Shown piece after piece: positions 26,247 to 34,944 of a stretch of 64,000 nucleotides of DNA. This DNA is from Cognataquiflexum aquatile (GTDB lineage Bacteria; Bacteroidota; Bacteroidia; Cytophagales; Cyclobacteriaceae). The notes under the pieces are model-generated. The model did not search any database. It was not told the DNA's origin and saw only the letters and a program-made list of their open reading frames with translations. The stretch lies in assembly GCF_003316845.1 (NCBI RefSeq), contig NZ_QMIK01000001.1:1116001-1180000 (forward strand), given 5' to 3'. The position numbers and the translations under genes were made by a program. The stretch's first letter is position 1; each line of letters starts with the position of its first letter.

Positions 26247-26414
26247 ATGGTTCCAAAACCAAAGACAAAAGAATGTCCTTCCTGTGCCATGGACATAGAT
26301 TCCAAAGCGGAGTTCTGCCCCATCTGTGACTATCATTTCCCTAAAAAGAGTACCCTTTACCAATGGATCGCAATCCTGTTGGCAGTCCTGATGCTTTTGC
26401 TACTGTTTATTTAA
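26247..26414 (+). CDS. Small zinc-ribbon membrane protein (55 residues)
   Basis: A short gene not to be missed: MVPKPKTKECPSCAMDI begins a double-cysteine ribbon with CPSC at residues 10-13 and CPIC at 24-27, a zinc-ribbon pattern, and residues 40-55 are a single hydrophobic C-terminal segment (WIAILLAVLMLLLLFI). The protein is therefore probably anchored in the inner membrane with the ribbon in the cytoplasm. It lies divergent from the DsbA-like gene (45 bases between the starts) and ends 42 bases before the end of the convergent Fic gene. Function unknown. Confidence 0.7.
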   Translation: MVPKPKTKECPSCAMDIDSKAEFCPICDYHFPKKSTLYQWIAILLAVLMLLLLFI

Positions 26415-26456
26415 ACATCCCTCATTTTTCATTCTTAATTTCCAATTCTTCATTCC

Positions 26457-27527
26457 TTAAACCAGCTCCAAATGCCTTTCAAGAGAATCCTTGACAGCAT
26501 CCGCAACCATATGGTAAAAAACCTCGGGATTATTATCTACCTGAACAGCCTCCAAAGCCTTATAATACGCAAGCCTTGAAGTAATATCTCCCTTGAGATT
26601 GGCGATGGTATATCCCCGCCTGAGCAAAACAAGGTTCATCACCAGCCTGCTGCTCCTTCCGTTCCCATCAATAAATGGATGGATACTGACCAGCCTTTCA
26701 TGCATTTCTGCAGCCAAAATCACCGGATGCAACCGCTTCTTCTGCTTGTCATAATGAATGAAATATTCTTCCATCATCTTTTCCAACAAAAAAGGCTGAG
26801 GCGGCACATGGGCACTCCCGGAGATCCTCACCGGCACCGACCGGTATTTCCCGGCATTATTCCTATCAATCCCCTTCAAAATCAGATAATGCAATTCCAT
26901 TAAAACCCGTGGACTGAATTCCATTTGGTCCTGCACCAATTGCTCCATATAGGAAATCGCCTCTGCATGATTGATCGCCTCGAGATGCTCTCTCATGGAC
27001 TTCCCCCCGATGGTAATCCCCTCATTGACCACAAGGTGTGTTTCTTGCAAGGTGAGTGTGTTTCCTTCGATCCTATTGCTTTCGAAGGTATAGGCCACAT
27101 TGAAAAATTCCTGCATCTTTTGCAATTGGGTATGATTCAAAGGCCTTCTCGATTGCCATTTGGCTTTCAAATCATCGATCTGCTTCAACTTTTCCTGTAT
27201 GGAAGTACTCAATTCCTGCATGGTCAGAGCCTGCTGTCCTGAAAGATAAGCCACCCTCGATTCTGCCAATGCCAGTATTTCTCCGGCATTTTCTTCCATC
27301 GCCAACAAATTATAAACTTTCTCAGCAAGCCACATTTTCCTGACTTCATCAAAAGGAAGCTGAAGCGCTTCAGCGAGCGCTTTTAAATTATCTTCAGTAG
27401 GCAACCTGTTCCCTTTTTCATATTTAGAGATTAATGCCGGATCAATCCCTGTCTGAAAAGCCAGATTCCTCACTACAATTCCCTTTTCATTTCTTTTTTC
27501 CAAAAGGACTTGTGCCAATGTACTCAT
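26457..27527 (-). CDS. Fic family AMP-transferase with N-terminal XRE DNA-binding domain
   Basis: A 356-residue fusion from the ATG at 27527; an earlier in-frame start at 27566 would place the coding start over the operator-like site and is not chosen. Residues 1-65 form an XRE helix-turn-helix (FQTGIDPALISKYEKGNRLP). Residues 150-155 (SNRIEG) match the S-x3-E-G inhibitory helix of Fic proteins, and H283-PFIDGNGRSSR is the complete catalytic motif, so AMP or another nucleoside monophosphate transfer to a target hydroxyl is expected, held in check by the helix. The -7 box TATATTTG at 27558-27551 lies in an inverted repeat, which suggests autorepression by the XRE part. Confidence 0.92.
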   Translation of the reverse strand: MSTLAQVLLEKRNEKGIVVRNLAFQTGIDPALISKYEKGNRLPTEDNLKALAEALQLPFDEVRKMWLAEKVYNLLAMEENAGEILALAESRVAYLSGQQALTMQELSTSIQEKLKQIDDLKAKWQSRRPLNHTQLQKMQEFFNVAYTFESNRIEGNTLTLQETHLVVNEGITIGGKSMREHLEAINHAEAISYMEQLVQDQMEFSPRVLMELHYLILKGIDRNNAGKYRSVPVRISGSAHVPPQPFLLEKMMEEYFIHYDKQKKRLHPVILAAEMHERLVSIHPFIDGNGRSSRLVMNLVLLRRGYTIANLKGDITSRLAYYKALEAVQVDNNPEVFYHMVADAVKDSLERHLELV

Positions 27528-27530
27528 CTT

Positions 27531-27564
27531 GTTGACTTTTATTTTGTTGACAAATATATTCAAC
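27531..27564 (-). promoter_or_regulatory. Operator-like repeats over the -7 box of the XRE-Fic gene
   Basis: GTTGAC occurs at 27531-27536 and 27546-27551, and TTCAAC at 27559-27564, so GTTGACAAATATATTCAAC (27546-27564) is an inverted repeat. Its centre holds TATATTTG on the minus strand (27558-27551), a perfect TAnnTTTG -7 box; no good -33 box is seen. Transcription would start near 27544, giving a leader of about 17 bases. Confidence 0.6.
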
Positions 27565-27614
27565 ATTTTGTTGGTTTAAAAATTTTTTCTCATTTTGTTC
27601 TAAATTTAACCACT

Positions 27615-28877
27615 ATGAACAAGCGGAATTTCCTAAAAAACATGGCTTTGACCGGCATAGCATCCTCTGCCTCGTTTCAAGCCTTCTCCAAGACCATTGA
27701 CGCCTATGCCCATATCGCTCCTATAGACTTGGCCAAGGATGAAGATTTTTGGAAAAAGATCAGGGACGGATACAAGCTCAAGCCGGAATATATCAACCTC
27801 GAAAACGGTTATTACTGCTTTATACCCACAGAAACCCTCGAAAATTACATCAACCACATCAGAGAAATAAACTACCAAGGTTCTTGGTATTTCCGCACTG
27901 TACAATGGGAAAATAAAGACAAAGCAGCAGCAAGGTTGGCAGCGGCTTTTGGAGGAAGTCCGGATGAGGTGGCCATCACACGCAATGCCACAGAATCCCT
28001 TGACATCATCATCTCAGGATATCCTTGGCAAAAAGGCGATGAAGCCTTATTTGCCGAACAGGATTATGGAAGCATCCAAAACATGTTTATCCTTGCTTCC
28101 CGAAGGCATGGCATCACCAATAAAATCGTCTCCATCCCAAACCACCCAAAATCCGACGAAGAAATAGTCAAAATCTACGAAGACGCCATCACCCCAAACA
28201 CCAAACTGATGATGGTCAGCCACATGATCAACATCACCGGACAGATCCTACCTGTAAAAAAAATCTGTGACATGGCACACCGTCACGGAGTGGAAGTCAT
28301 GTTGGACGGTGCACATTGCATCGCCCATTTTGATTTCAAAATCCCCGACCTCCACTGTGATTATTACGCCTGCAGCCTCCACAAATGGCTTAGTGTACCT
28401 TTAGGCGCAGGATTGCTTTATGTCAAAAAAGATAGAATCAACAACATTTGGCCCCTTTTGGCACCTTACGAACTCGACCATGCCAATATCAAAAACCTCA
28501 ACCACATCGGAACACATCCTGTTGCCACCGACCTGGCCGTCAATAACGCCTTGGATTACTTCGAAAAAATTGGCCCGGAGCGAAAAGAGGCAAGATTGCG
28601 CTTCCTACAGCTATATTGGAGTGACAAAATCAGGGACATTCCAAAAATCAATGTTAACACCCCGGCAGATCCATCGCGTTCCTGTGGAATAGCCAATGTA
28701 GGTATTGAAGGTATGGATCCAAATGAAATGGCAAAAACCCTGATGGACAAATACAAAATCTACACCGTAGGCATCAATTACGCCGGCGTCGTGGGATGCA
28801 GAATCACTCCAAACGTCTACACTTCGACAGAAGAATTAGATGTCTTTGTCAATGCTTTGAAGGAATTGGCTCAATAG
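27615..28877 (+). CDS. Class V aminotransferase-fold protein (isopenicillin N epimerase-like), exported
   Basis: A 420-residue PLP enzyme from the ATG at 27615 (MNKRNFLKNMALTGIASSAS); the frame is open earlier but enters the divergent promoter region. The KRNFLKNMALTG start resembles a Tat-like or twin-basic leader, so export is possible. D231 in EVMLDGAHCIAHF and K257 in YACSLHKWLSVPLGAG are the PLP-binding aspartate and lysine; TRNATESLD binds the phosphate. Related proteins are named isopenicillin N epimerase (CefD) or cysteine desulfurase-like, but the true reaction is usually unknown. It runs divergent from the Fic gene and ends two bases from the convergent TPR gene. Confidence 0.85.
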   Translation: MNKRNFLKNMALTGIASSASFQAFSKTIDAYAHIAPIDLAKDEDFWKKIRDGYKLKPEYINLENGYYCFIPTETLENYINHIREINYQGSWYFRTVQWENKDKAAARLAAAFGGSPDEVAITRNATESLDIIISGYPWQKGDEALFAEQDYGSIQNMFILASRRHGITNKIVSIPNHPKSDEEIVKIYEDAITPNTKLMMVSHMINITGQILPVKKICDMAHRHGVEVMLDGAHCIAHFDFKIPDLHCDYYACSLHKWLSVPLGAGLLYVKKDRINNIWPLLAPYELDHANIKNLNHIGTHPVATDLAVNNALDYFEKIGPERKEARLRFLQLYWSDKIRDIPKINVNTPADPSRSCGIANVGIEGMDPNEMAKTLMDKYKIYTVGINYAGVVGCRITPNVYTSTEELDVFVNALKELAQ

Positions 28878-28879
28878 TC

Positions 28880-30286
28880 TTACTTCTTGTAATCACTTAG
28901 GTAGTCCATTGCCAAATCACAACCTTTATCCAAAGCATTTTGAAAATACTCTTTTGCACGCAATGGATTTTGTATTTTCTTGAAAAGCTGACCCAACGCC
29001 ATATGGATTTCACAATCGTCAGGATAGAGACTGATAGAAACGGTATAATCCTCTATTGCCAAATCAAAATGACCTTGAGCTTCGTAAATAGAGGCCCTTA
29101 GATCATAATAAGCAGCGTTTCTTGGGTCAATTTCCAAAGATTTTTGGACAAGCTCTTTCGCCTTTTCTAAATTCCCAAGTTCAAAATTTGCATTTCCCAA
29201 TTGGTAAATAACATCTACATCTTCCCCATTCAGATCCATCGCCTTTTGAAAATCATTTTTAGCCTCCTCAAAAGAATCCAAACTTAAATATGCCAAGCCT
29301 CTGTTAAAATAAACACCATAATCATTTGGGCTTATTTCAATACATTGGTTATGGTACTCCACAGCTTTAGGATGGTTGCCCAAAATATCATAACAGGTCC
29401 CTATTTTACTCAGGACTGGGACAGTATTTTCCATAAGATTTGAAGTCTTTAAAAACCACTCTAAAGCCTTTTCATAGTTATCTTCATCATAATAGGTGTA
29501 GGCAACATTAAAAGTGTAATCGGGATTTTTTTCATCCAATTGATTTGCTTGAATAAACGAAATTCTTGCTTCTTCAGGATTTCCAAGATCATTCAAAATC
29601 AATCCCTTCAAGTTGTAAGAATCTGCATAGTTGGGATTAACCCTTATTGCTGAATCAACGTCAGTCAATGCCAACTTGAGGTCTCCCAATAAGTATTTTG
29701 AGTAAGCCAAATTGTGAATAGGCAAATGAAATTCAGGATTGATATCTATAGCTCTGTAAAAATCTGAAATAGCCCTATAATAATCCTCCATTTTAAAATA
29801 AGCCACACCCCTTAGGTTATAATATGTGGCATTCTTGGGGTTGGTGGCAATTGCTTCGTTAAATGAAGAAACGGCCATTTTGAATTCACCTTTATTTAAA
29901 TGGTTTTCCCCTTGGTTATAGAATTCAATCTCCTTCGCATTTTGTTCCTTTGCAGGTTTGACAAATAAGTCAACAAAAACATCACATTCCTTAGCTAGTT
30001 TTTTACCAATTTCTTCCCCTAGCTTTTGTCCCGCTTCATAATCATCTCCAATTATTCCCTCTCCATAAAGGGTTTCAAGTGCCTCTAAGTTATCTACCAC
30101 AACAGATTCAAAACACTTGCCTAAATCTTCCTTCGCAATTCCCTGAGGATTAATTTGATAAAGATCAGTAATACAGGTGCAAACTTCCTTTGAAATAAAA
30201 TCTATATGGCCCTGTGACTTGGCTTGAATACCAACAAACACCAGTGTTACACTGATAAAAATAAATTTTGAGAAATAATTTTTCAT
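28880..30286 (-). CDS. Secreted TPR-repeat protein
   Basis: A 468-residue protein with an N-terminal signal peptide (FIFISVTLVFVGIQAKSQ, cleavage near residue 25). Residues 25-125 contain cysteines (CTCITDLY, KCFESV) of an unknown helical domain. From about residue 130 to 460 there are nine to ten TPR units with the usual W/Y-x2-LG/A-x3-Y/F spacing, for example NPKNATYYNLRGVAYFKM and NPNYADSYNLKGLILNDL. TPR arrays bind protein partners; here in the periplasm. The last codon is only two bases from the end of the convergent class V gene. No specific partner is suggested by the context. Confidence 0.85.
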   Translation of the reverse strand: MKNYFSKFIFISVTLVFVGIQAKSQGHIDFISKEVCTCITDLYQINPQGIAKEDLGKCFESVVVDNLEALETLYGEGIIGDDYEAGQKLGEEIGKKLAKECDVFVDLFVKPAKEQNAKEIEFYNQGENHLNKGEFKMAVSSFNEAIATNPKNATYYNLRGVAYFKMEDYYRAISDFYRAIDINPEFHLPIHNLAYSKYLLGDLKLALTDVDSAIRVNPNYADSYNLKGLILNDLGNPEEARISFIQANQLDEKNPDYTFNVAYTYYDEDNYEKALEWFLKTSNLMENTVPVLSKIGTCYDILGNHPKAVEYHNQCIEISPNDYGVYFNRGLAYLSLDSFEEAKNDFQKAMDLNGEDVDVIYQLGNANFELGNLEKAKELVQKSLEIDPRNAAYYDLRASIYEAQGHFDLAIEDYTVSISLYPDDCEIHMALGQLFKKIQNPLRAKEYFQNALDKGCDLAMDYLSDYKK

Positions 30287-30890
30287 TCAATTCGGAGTGG
30301 ATTGGTATGTAAGAAATTCTATGTAACAACTTTTGTATGATGGGTACATCAAGTTTACAATTGTAAGGAAAAAAGTTAAAAACTAACCAAGTATTATTAA
30401 TTTTATTTACTTTATTTAGTTTTAACATGAATGCCTTTTTTGGCGAGATCATCACATTTCTAATTTTCCAAAAAGCAGTACCAATGTCAACTAAACTGAA
30501 GTTGGATTATGATAAATAATTGACCTATTTTTTACCAATACACCAAATATTCCCTTGGTTTATAACCATCGGTGTAAGTTTATGGAGGTAAATTGAAATA
30601 ACTGAAATTATTACTTGCATCTTGTTTCAAACCTTTTAACATTTGCACACGTTTTCAAAAGCATGTCAAACCTAAATCTCATAGCATTTAACTTAACCGA
30701 AACAAAGACTCTGTTTTTGTCTGGTGTTGCTATGCCATTTTTCACTCCTTTGAGGAGGTTTAGGAACAGCTTCAGGGTGACATCCCTGACCTAACATTTG
30801 GTGTCCTACGGGGACGACCTACAACAGCACGTTTAATTTCCTCCTATTTTCTCATCCGGCTCAAATAGCCAAATATTCATTTATTCCCAA
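30287..30890. other. Intergenic gap before the arginine cluster
   Basis: About 600 bases between the divergent TPR gene and the arginine cluster. No gene is supported; the minus-strand frame 30165-30455 overlaps the TPR signal peptide and has no family-like features. The segment 30720-30835 has a different, more G+C-rich texture (GAGGAGGTTTAGGAACAGC, GTGTCCTACGGGGACGACC) and may be the remains of an inserted element. The promoter of the cluster must lie here, but no clear TTG-N19-TAnnTTTG pair was found. Confidence 0.45.
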
Positions 30891-30899
30891 TTGGACAAA

Positions 30900-31580
30900 A
30901 TGGAAAACATACCTTCATTTATCATCAGACCTGCAACTGAAAAGGACACCCTTTATGCTGAGACCATTACCACTGAAATGGAGGAATCAGCCAAAGCGCG
31001 TGGCACAGGTATTGCAAAACGATCTCCTGAATACATCAAAACCAAAATGCAGGAAGGCAAAGCAGTCATCGCTTTGACCAAAGAAGGCATTTGGGCGGGA
31101 TTTTGCTATATCGAGGCATGGGGACATGGCAAATTTGTCGCCAACTCCGGTCTGATTGTTTCTCCGCAGTTCAGGAAATATGGTTTGGCTACCCAAATCA
31201 AAAATGAAATATTCAAACTCAGCCGTACCAAATTCCCGGATTCAAAAATCTTCGGATTGACTACAGGTGCCGCGGTCATGAAAATCAACTCCAGCCTTGG
31301 ATACATTCCTGTTTCCTATTCCGACCTCACAGATGACGAAGAATTTTGGAAAGGCTGCAACAGCTGCGTCAATGTAGAAATACTCAAAAGCAAAAACAGA
31401 CAAAACTGCCTGTGTACAGCCATGCTTTATGACCCATCCAAAAAATCAAAGGTGGAAGAGGTGGCATTACGAACCGATTTTAAGAAAAATCTGAAGTTGT
31501 TTGAGCGATGGACAAGACTCAAGAAATACGTCATGCTCAACCTCAAAAAAACCAAGGACAAAACCTTCAATATATTTTAA
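30900..31580 (+). CDS. GNAT acyltransferase heading the arginine cluster (acylglutamate synthase candidate)
   Basis: A 226-residue GNAT protein from ATG 30900 (a TTG nine bases earlier is possible). The acyl-CoA site is VSPQFRKYGLATQIK near residues 92-106, with the R/Q-x2-G-x-A core. The C-terminal part carries CNSCVNVEIL followed by NCLCTAM, four cysteines that could bind a metal. Position at the head of argGCDF'BEH, where no argA or argJ is otherwise present, makes it the best candidate for N-acyl- (probably N-succinyl-) glutamate synthase, the first step of the pathway. That role is inferred from context. Confidence 0.78.
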   Translation: MENIPSFIIRPATEKDTLYAETITTEMEESAKARGTGIAKRSPEYIKTKMQEGKAVIALTKEGIWAGFCYIEAWGHGKFVANSGLIVSPQFRKYGLATQIKNEIFKLSRTKFPDSKIFGLTTGAAVMKINSSLGYIPVSYSDLTDDEEFWKGCNSCVNVEILKSKNRQNCLCTAMLYDPSKKSKVEEVALRTDFKKNLKLFERWTRLKKYVMLNLKKTKDKTFNIF

Positions 31581-31625
31581 ACCTATTAAGCCTGATTGCA
31601 TTGGCTTGAACAAAAGACATCAGCA

Positions 31626-32822
31626 ATGAAAAAAACAGTTTTAGCGTACAGCGGAGGATTGGACACTACTTTTTGTGCCCTTCACCTTACCAAGGATTTG
31701 GGTTATGAAGTGCATGCCGTATTGATCAATACGGGCGGATTTTCAGGTTCGGAACTTCAGGAAATTGAGGCCCGTGCAAACGGACTCGGTGTAGCGTCCT
31801 TCACGGTATTGGATGTGACCAAAACCTACTATGAGGAAGTACTGAAATATTTGGTATTTGGGAATGTGTTGAAAAATGCAACTTATCCCCTATCGGTAAG
31901 TGCAGAGCGAATTCTCCAAGCAAAAACACTTGCGGAATACGCCAAAAAAATCGGGGCAAAATCCGTTTCTCATGGAAGTACCGGCGCAGGAAATGATCAG
32001 GTACGTTTTGACATGATCTTCCAGACCATCGTTCCTGATATCGAAATCATTACCCCAATACGTGACCTCAAACTCAGCAGGGAGGAGGAAATCACCTACC
32101 TCAAAAAACATGGCGTTTCGATGAATTTTGAAAAAGCCAAATATTCCATCAACAAGGGAATTTGGGGAACATCCGTCGGGGGCAAAGAAACCTTGACCTC
32201 CAACCAAACATTGCCGGAAGAAGCTTGGCCTACCCAGGTCAGTAAATCCGGTTCAGAAGAAGTCGTCATCGGTTTTGAAAAAGGGGAAATCAAATCAGTA
32301 AATGGGCAGGCTTATTCAAATCCTGTGGATGCCATCCTGAAAGTACAGGAATTGGCTGCACCATATGGCATAGGAAGAGATATCCATGTAGGTGATACGA
32401 TCATTGGCATCAAAGGAAGGGTGGGTTTTGAGGCTGCTGCCCCAATCATCATCATCAAAAGCCATCAGCTTCTTGAAAAACATACCTTGACCAAATGGCA
32501 GACATTCTGGAAAAACCAGCTTTCTGAATTCTATGGCAACCATCTCCATGAAGGCCACTACCTCGATCCTGTGATGAGAAACATGGAAGCATTTTTGGAA
32601 AGTACCCAGGAATTTGTCTCCGGAACCGTAAAAGTGATCCTTCACCCCTATCGCTTCCAATTGGTCGGAATTGAATCATCCCATGACCTGATGGCTTCCG
32701 AGTTTGGCAGCTATGGAGAAATGAACAAAGGCTACACCGGAGAAGATGTCAAAGGATTTACCAGAATCCTTGGAAACCAAACCGCCATCTTCCATCAAGT
32801 CAACCACCATGAAGAAGATTAA
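31626..32822 (+). CDS. argG: Argininosuccinate synthase
   Basis: A 398-residue enzyme from ATG 31626 (MKKTVLAYSGGLDTT); an upstream in-frame start has no support. It joins citrulline and aspartate with ATP. The PP-loop AYSGGLDTT at residues 6-14 binds ATP; SHGSTGAGNDQVRFD near 120 is the citrulline/aspartate segment and SINKGIWGTSVGGKE near 180 is also conserved. It overlaps argC by 14 bases. In this pathway deacylation of N-acylcitrulline by the ArgE-like enzyme must come before this step. Confidence 0.97.
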   Translation: MKKTVLAYSGGLDTTFCALHLTKDLGYEVHAVLINTGGFSGSELQEIEARANGLGVASFTVLDVTKTYYEEVLKYLVFGNVLKNATYPLSVSAERILQAKTLAEYAKKIGAKSVSHGSTGAGNDQVRFDMIFQTIVPDIEIITPIRDLKLSREEEITYLKKHGVSMNFEKAKYSINKGIWGTSVGGKETLTSNQTLPEEAWPTQVSKSGSEEVVIGFEKGEIKSVNGQAYSNPVDAILKVQELAAPYGIGRDIHVGDTIIGIKGRVGFEAAAPIIIIKSHQLLEKHTLTKWQTFWKNQLSEFYGNHLHEGHYLDPVMRNMEAFLESTQEFVSGTVKVILHPYRFQLVGIESSHDLMASEFGSYGEMNKGYTGEDVKGFTRILGNQTAIFHQVNHHEED

Positions 32823-33777
32823 AACAGCAATCATCGGCGCAGCAGGATATACCGGAGGGGAATTGCTTCGTCTTTTGGTCTACCATCCTGCCTGCGAATT
32901 GGTTTATGTCCACAGCAACAGCCAAAAAGGCAAAAAAGTAACCGAAGTCCATCCTGACCTGATCGGTGACACCGAATTGGTTTTCACCGATAAAGTTGAA
33001 ACAGAAGGTATAGAAGCTGTTTTTTTGGGACTTCCCCACGGGGAAACCAAAGGATTTTTGGAAAACCATCCATTTTCACCGAACACCGTGATCATTGACC
33101 TGAGCACGGATTTCAGGAACGAAAGCAATGGATTTGTATATGGCTTACCTGAAGTCAATAAGGCAAAAATCAAGACCGCCAAGAAAATCGCCAACCCGGG
33201 CTGCTTTGCGACGGGCATCCAGTTGGCCTTGGCTCCTGCTATCGCAAAAGGTTGGGTAAAAGACACCATACAGGTATCAGGAATAACAGGCAGTACAGGT
33301 GCAGGTAAAAAATTGGCTGAAACAAGCCATTTCAGCTATAGAACAGGTAATATGTCTGTTTACAAATTGTTCACCCATCAGCACCTCAAAGAAATCAAAC
33401 AGACTTTCGGACAATTGAATCCTGTGTTCAAGCAGGAGTTATTGTTCGTGCCTTATAGAGGCAATTTCTCCCGTGGAATCTGGATTACAGCTTACTTTCC
33501 TTTCGAAGGAGATTTGGATGATGCTATAAAGGTGTACGAAGATTTCTATCAAGATGCTCCATTCACGCATGTTTCGGATCAGGACATCGACATGAAGCAA
33601 GCGGTCAATACCAACAAATGCATCATTCATTTACAAAAAGAAAATGGCCAATTGGTCATCTATTCGGCGATTGACAACCTTCTGAAAGGTGCATCCGGTC
33701 AGGCAGTCCAAAATTTCAACATTGCATTTGGACTTGAAGAGACTACCGGACTGAATTTAAAAAGTATCGCTTTCTAA
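32809..33777 (+). CDS. argC: N-acyl-gamma-glutamyl-phosphate reductase
   Basis: A 322-residue NADPH-dependent reductase, third step of the pathway. GAAGYTGGELLRLL at the N-terminus is the dinucleotide-binding motif and NPGCFATG near residue 128 contains the catalytic cysteine; SHFSYRTGNMSVY follows. The start at 32809 lies within the end of argG (14-base overlap); a longer frame upstream only re-reads argG. Substrate may be the succinyl form, judged from argF'. Confidence 0.96.
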   Translation: MKKIKTAIIGAAGYTGGELLRLLVYHPACELVYVHSNSQKGKKVTEVHPDLIGDTELVFTDKVETEGIEAVFLGLPHGETKGFLENHPFSPNTVIIDLSTDFRNESNGFVYGLPEVNKAKIKTAKKIANPGCFATGIQLALAPAIAKGWVKDTIQVSGITGSTGAGKKLAETSHFSYRTGNMSVYKLFTHQHLKEIKQTFGQLNPVFKQELLFVPYRGNFSRGIWITAYFPFEGDLDDAIKVYEDFYQDAPFTHVSDQDIDMKQAVNTNKCIIHLQKENGQLVIYSAIDNLLKGASGQAVQNFNIAFGLEETTGLNLKSIAF

Positions 33778-33787
33778 CCTACCGACC

Positions 33788-34918
33788 ATGAACCTATTTG
33801 ACGTATATCCTTTAATCAATGTCACCCCTGTCAAAGCCTTGGGGTCCAAACTTTGGGATGAAAAAGGAGATGAATACACTGATCTCTATGGCGGCCACGC
33901 TGTAATATCAATCGGACACAGCCATCCCCATTTCAACCAAAGAATAAAAGACCAATTGGACAAGATTACTTTTTATTCCAATTCTGTCCACATTCCTATT
34001 CAACAGCAGCTTGCCAAAAAATTAGGGGAAATGTCAGGTTACCCTGATTTCAATCTTTTCCTGTGCAATTCAGGAGCAGAAGCCAACGAAAATGCTTTGA
34101 AATTAGCCTCCTTCTCAACTGGAAAATCCGGCTTTATTTCATTCTCAGGTGCATTCCACGGCAGGACTTCCGGCGCTGTGGTATTGACTGACAATCCAAA
34201 AATCGTAGCCCCTTCCAACCAAAGAAGCGATGCTTATATCCTTCCTTGGGGAAATATTGATGCAGTGGAAACCCAACTTAAAGCAGGAAACATTGCCGGT
34301 ATCATCATCGAAGGCATCCAAGGCGTGGGTGGAATTCAGGTTCCTTCACCGGAATTTTTGTGGGCCTTATCCAAACTCGCGAAAGAATACGGTGCTAAAT
34401 TAATTCTAGATGAAGTGCAGTCAGGTTATGGAAGGACGGGGAAATTCTTTGCCCACCAGTGGGTAGAAGGATTAGTCCCCGACCTGATTACCATGGCCAA
34501 AGGAATGGGTAATGGTTATCCGATCGGGGGAGTATTGATCCATCCTGATTTCAAAGCCTCCTATGGACTTTTAGGAACCACTTTTGGTGGAAATCACCTT
34601 GCCTGTGCCGCAGGATTGGCCGTATTGGAAGTGATTGAATCAGAAAAACTGATGTCACATGCCGAAAAAATGGGGGAATACCTGATCGCTGAACTGAATA
34701 AAATCCCGCGGGTCACCGAAGTCAGAGGCAAAGGCTTGATGATCGGCGTTGACCTAGATAGAGACGCTGCACCTGTTCGTTCTGAATTGGTCACCAAATA
34801 CAAAATTTTCACAGGCAGTTCAGCAGGAAAACAGACCATTCGCTTGCTTCCACCTTTAAATATTGGAATCAATGAGCTATCTTCGTTTATCGATAGTCTG
34901 AAAAAAATATTGGATTAA
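33788..34918 (+). CDS. argD: N-acylornithine aminotransferase
   Basis: A 376-residue class III PLP aminotransferase, which converts N-acyl-glutamate semialdehyde to N-acylornithine with glutamate. LFLCNSGAEANENALKLA binds the phosphate, LILDEVQSGYGRTGKFFAHQ holds the PLP aspartate and TMAKGMGNGYPIGGV the lysine (about residue 238). Length fits ArgD. Ten bases lie between argC and this gene. The substrate acyl group is probably succinyl, as for its neighbours. Confidence 0.96.
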   Translation: MNLFDVYPLINVTPVKALGSKLWDEKGDEYTDLYGGHAVISIGHSHPHFNQRIKDQLDKITFYSNSVHIPIQQQLAKKLGEMSGYPDFNLFLCNSGAEANENALKLASFSTGKSGFISFSGAFHGRTSGAVVLTDNPKIVAPSNQRSDAYILPWGNIDAVETQLKAGNIAGIIIEGIQGVGGIQVPSPEFLWALSKLAKEYGAKLILDEVQSGYGRTGKFFAHQWVEGLVPDLITMAKGMGNGYPIGGVLIHPDFKASYGLLGTTFGGNHLACAAGLAVLEVIESEKLMSHAEKMGEYLIAELNKIPRVTEVRGKGLMIGVDLDRDAAPVRSELVTKYKIFTGSSAGKQTIRLLPPLNIGINELSSFIDSLKKILD

Positions 34919-34944
34919 TTTCATAATAAAGTCCCTTATCCTCC

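Noticed and set aside
30165-30455. Minus-strand frame of 96 codons before the TPR gene
   Set aside because: Overlaps the start and signal peptide of the TPR gene in another frame and shows no conserved features.
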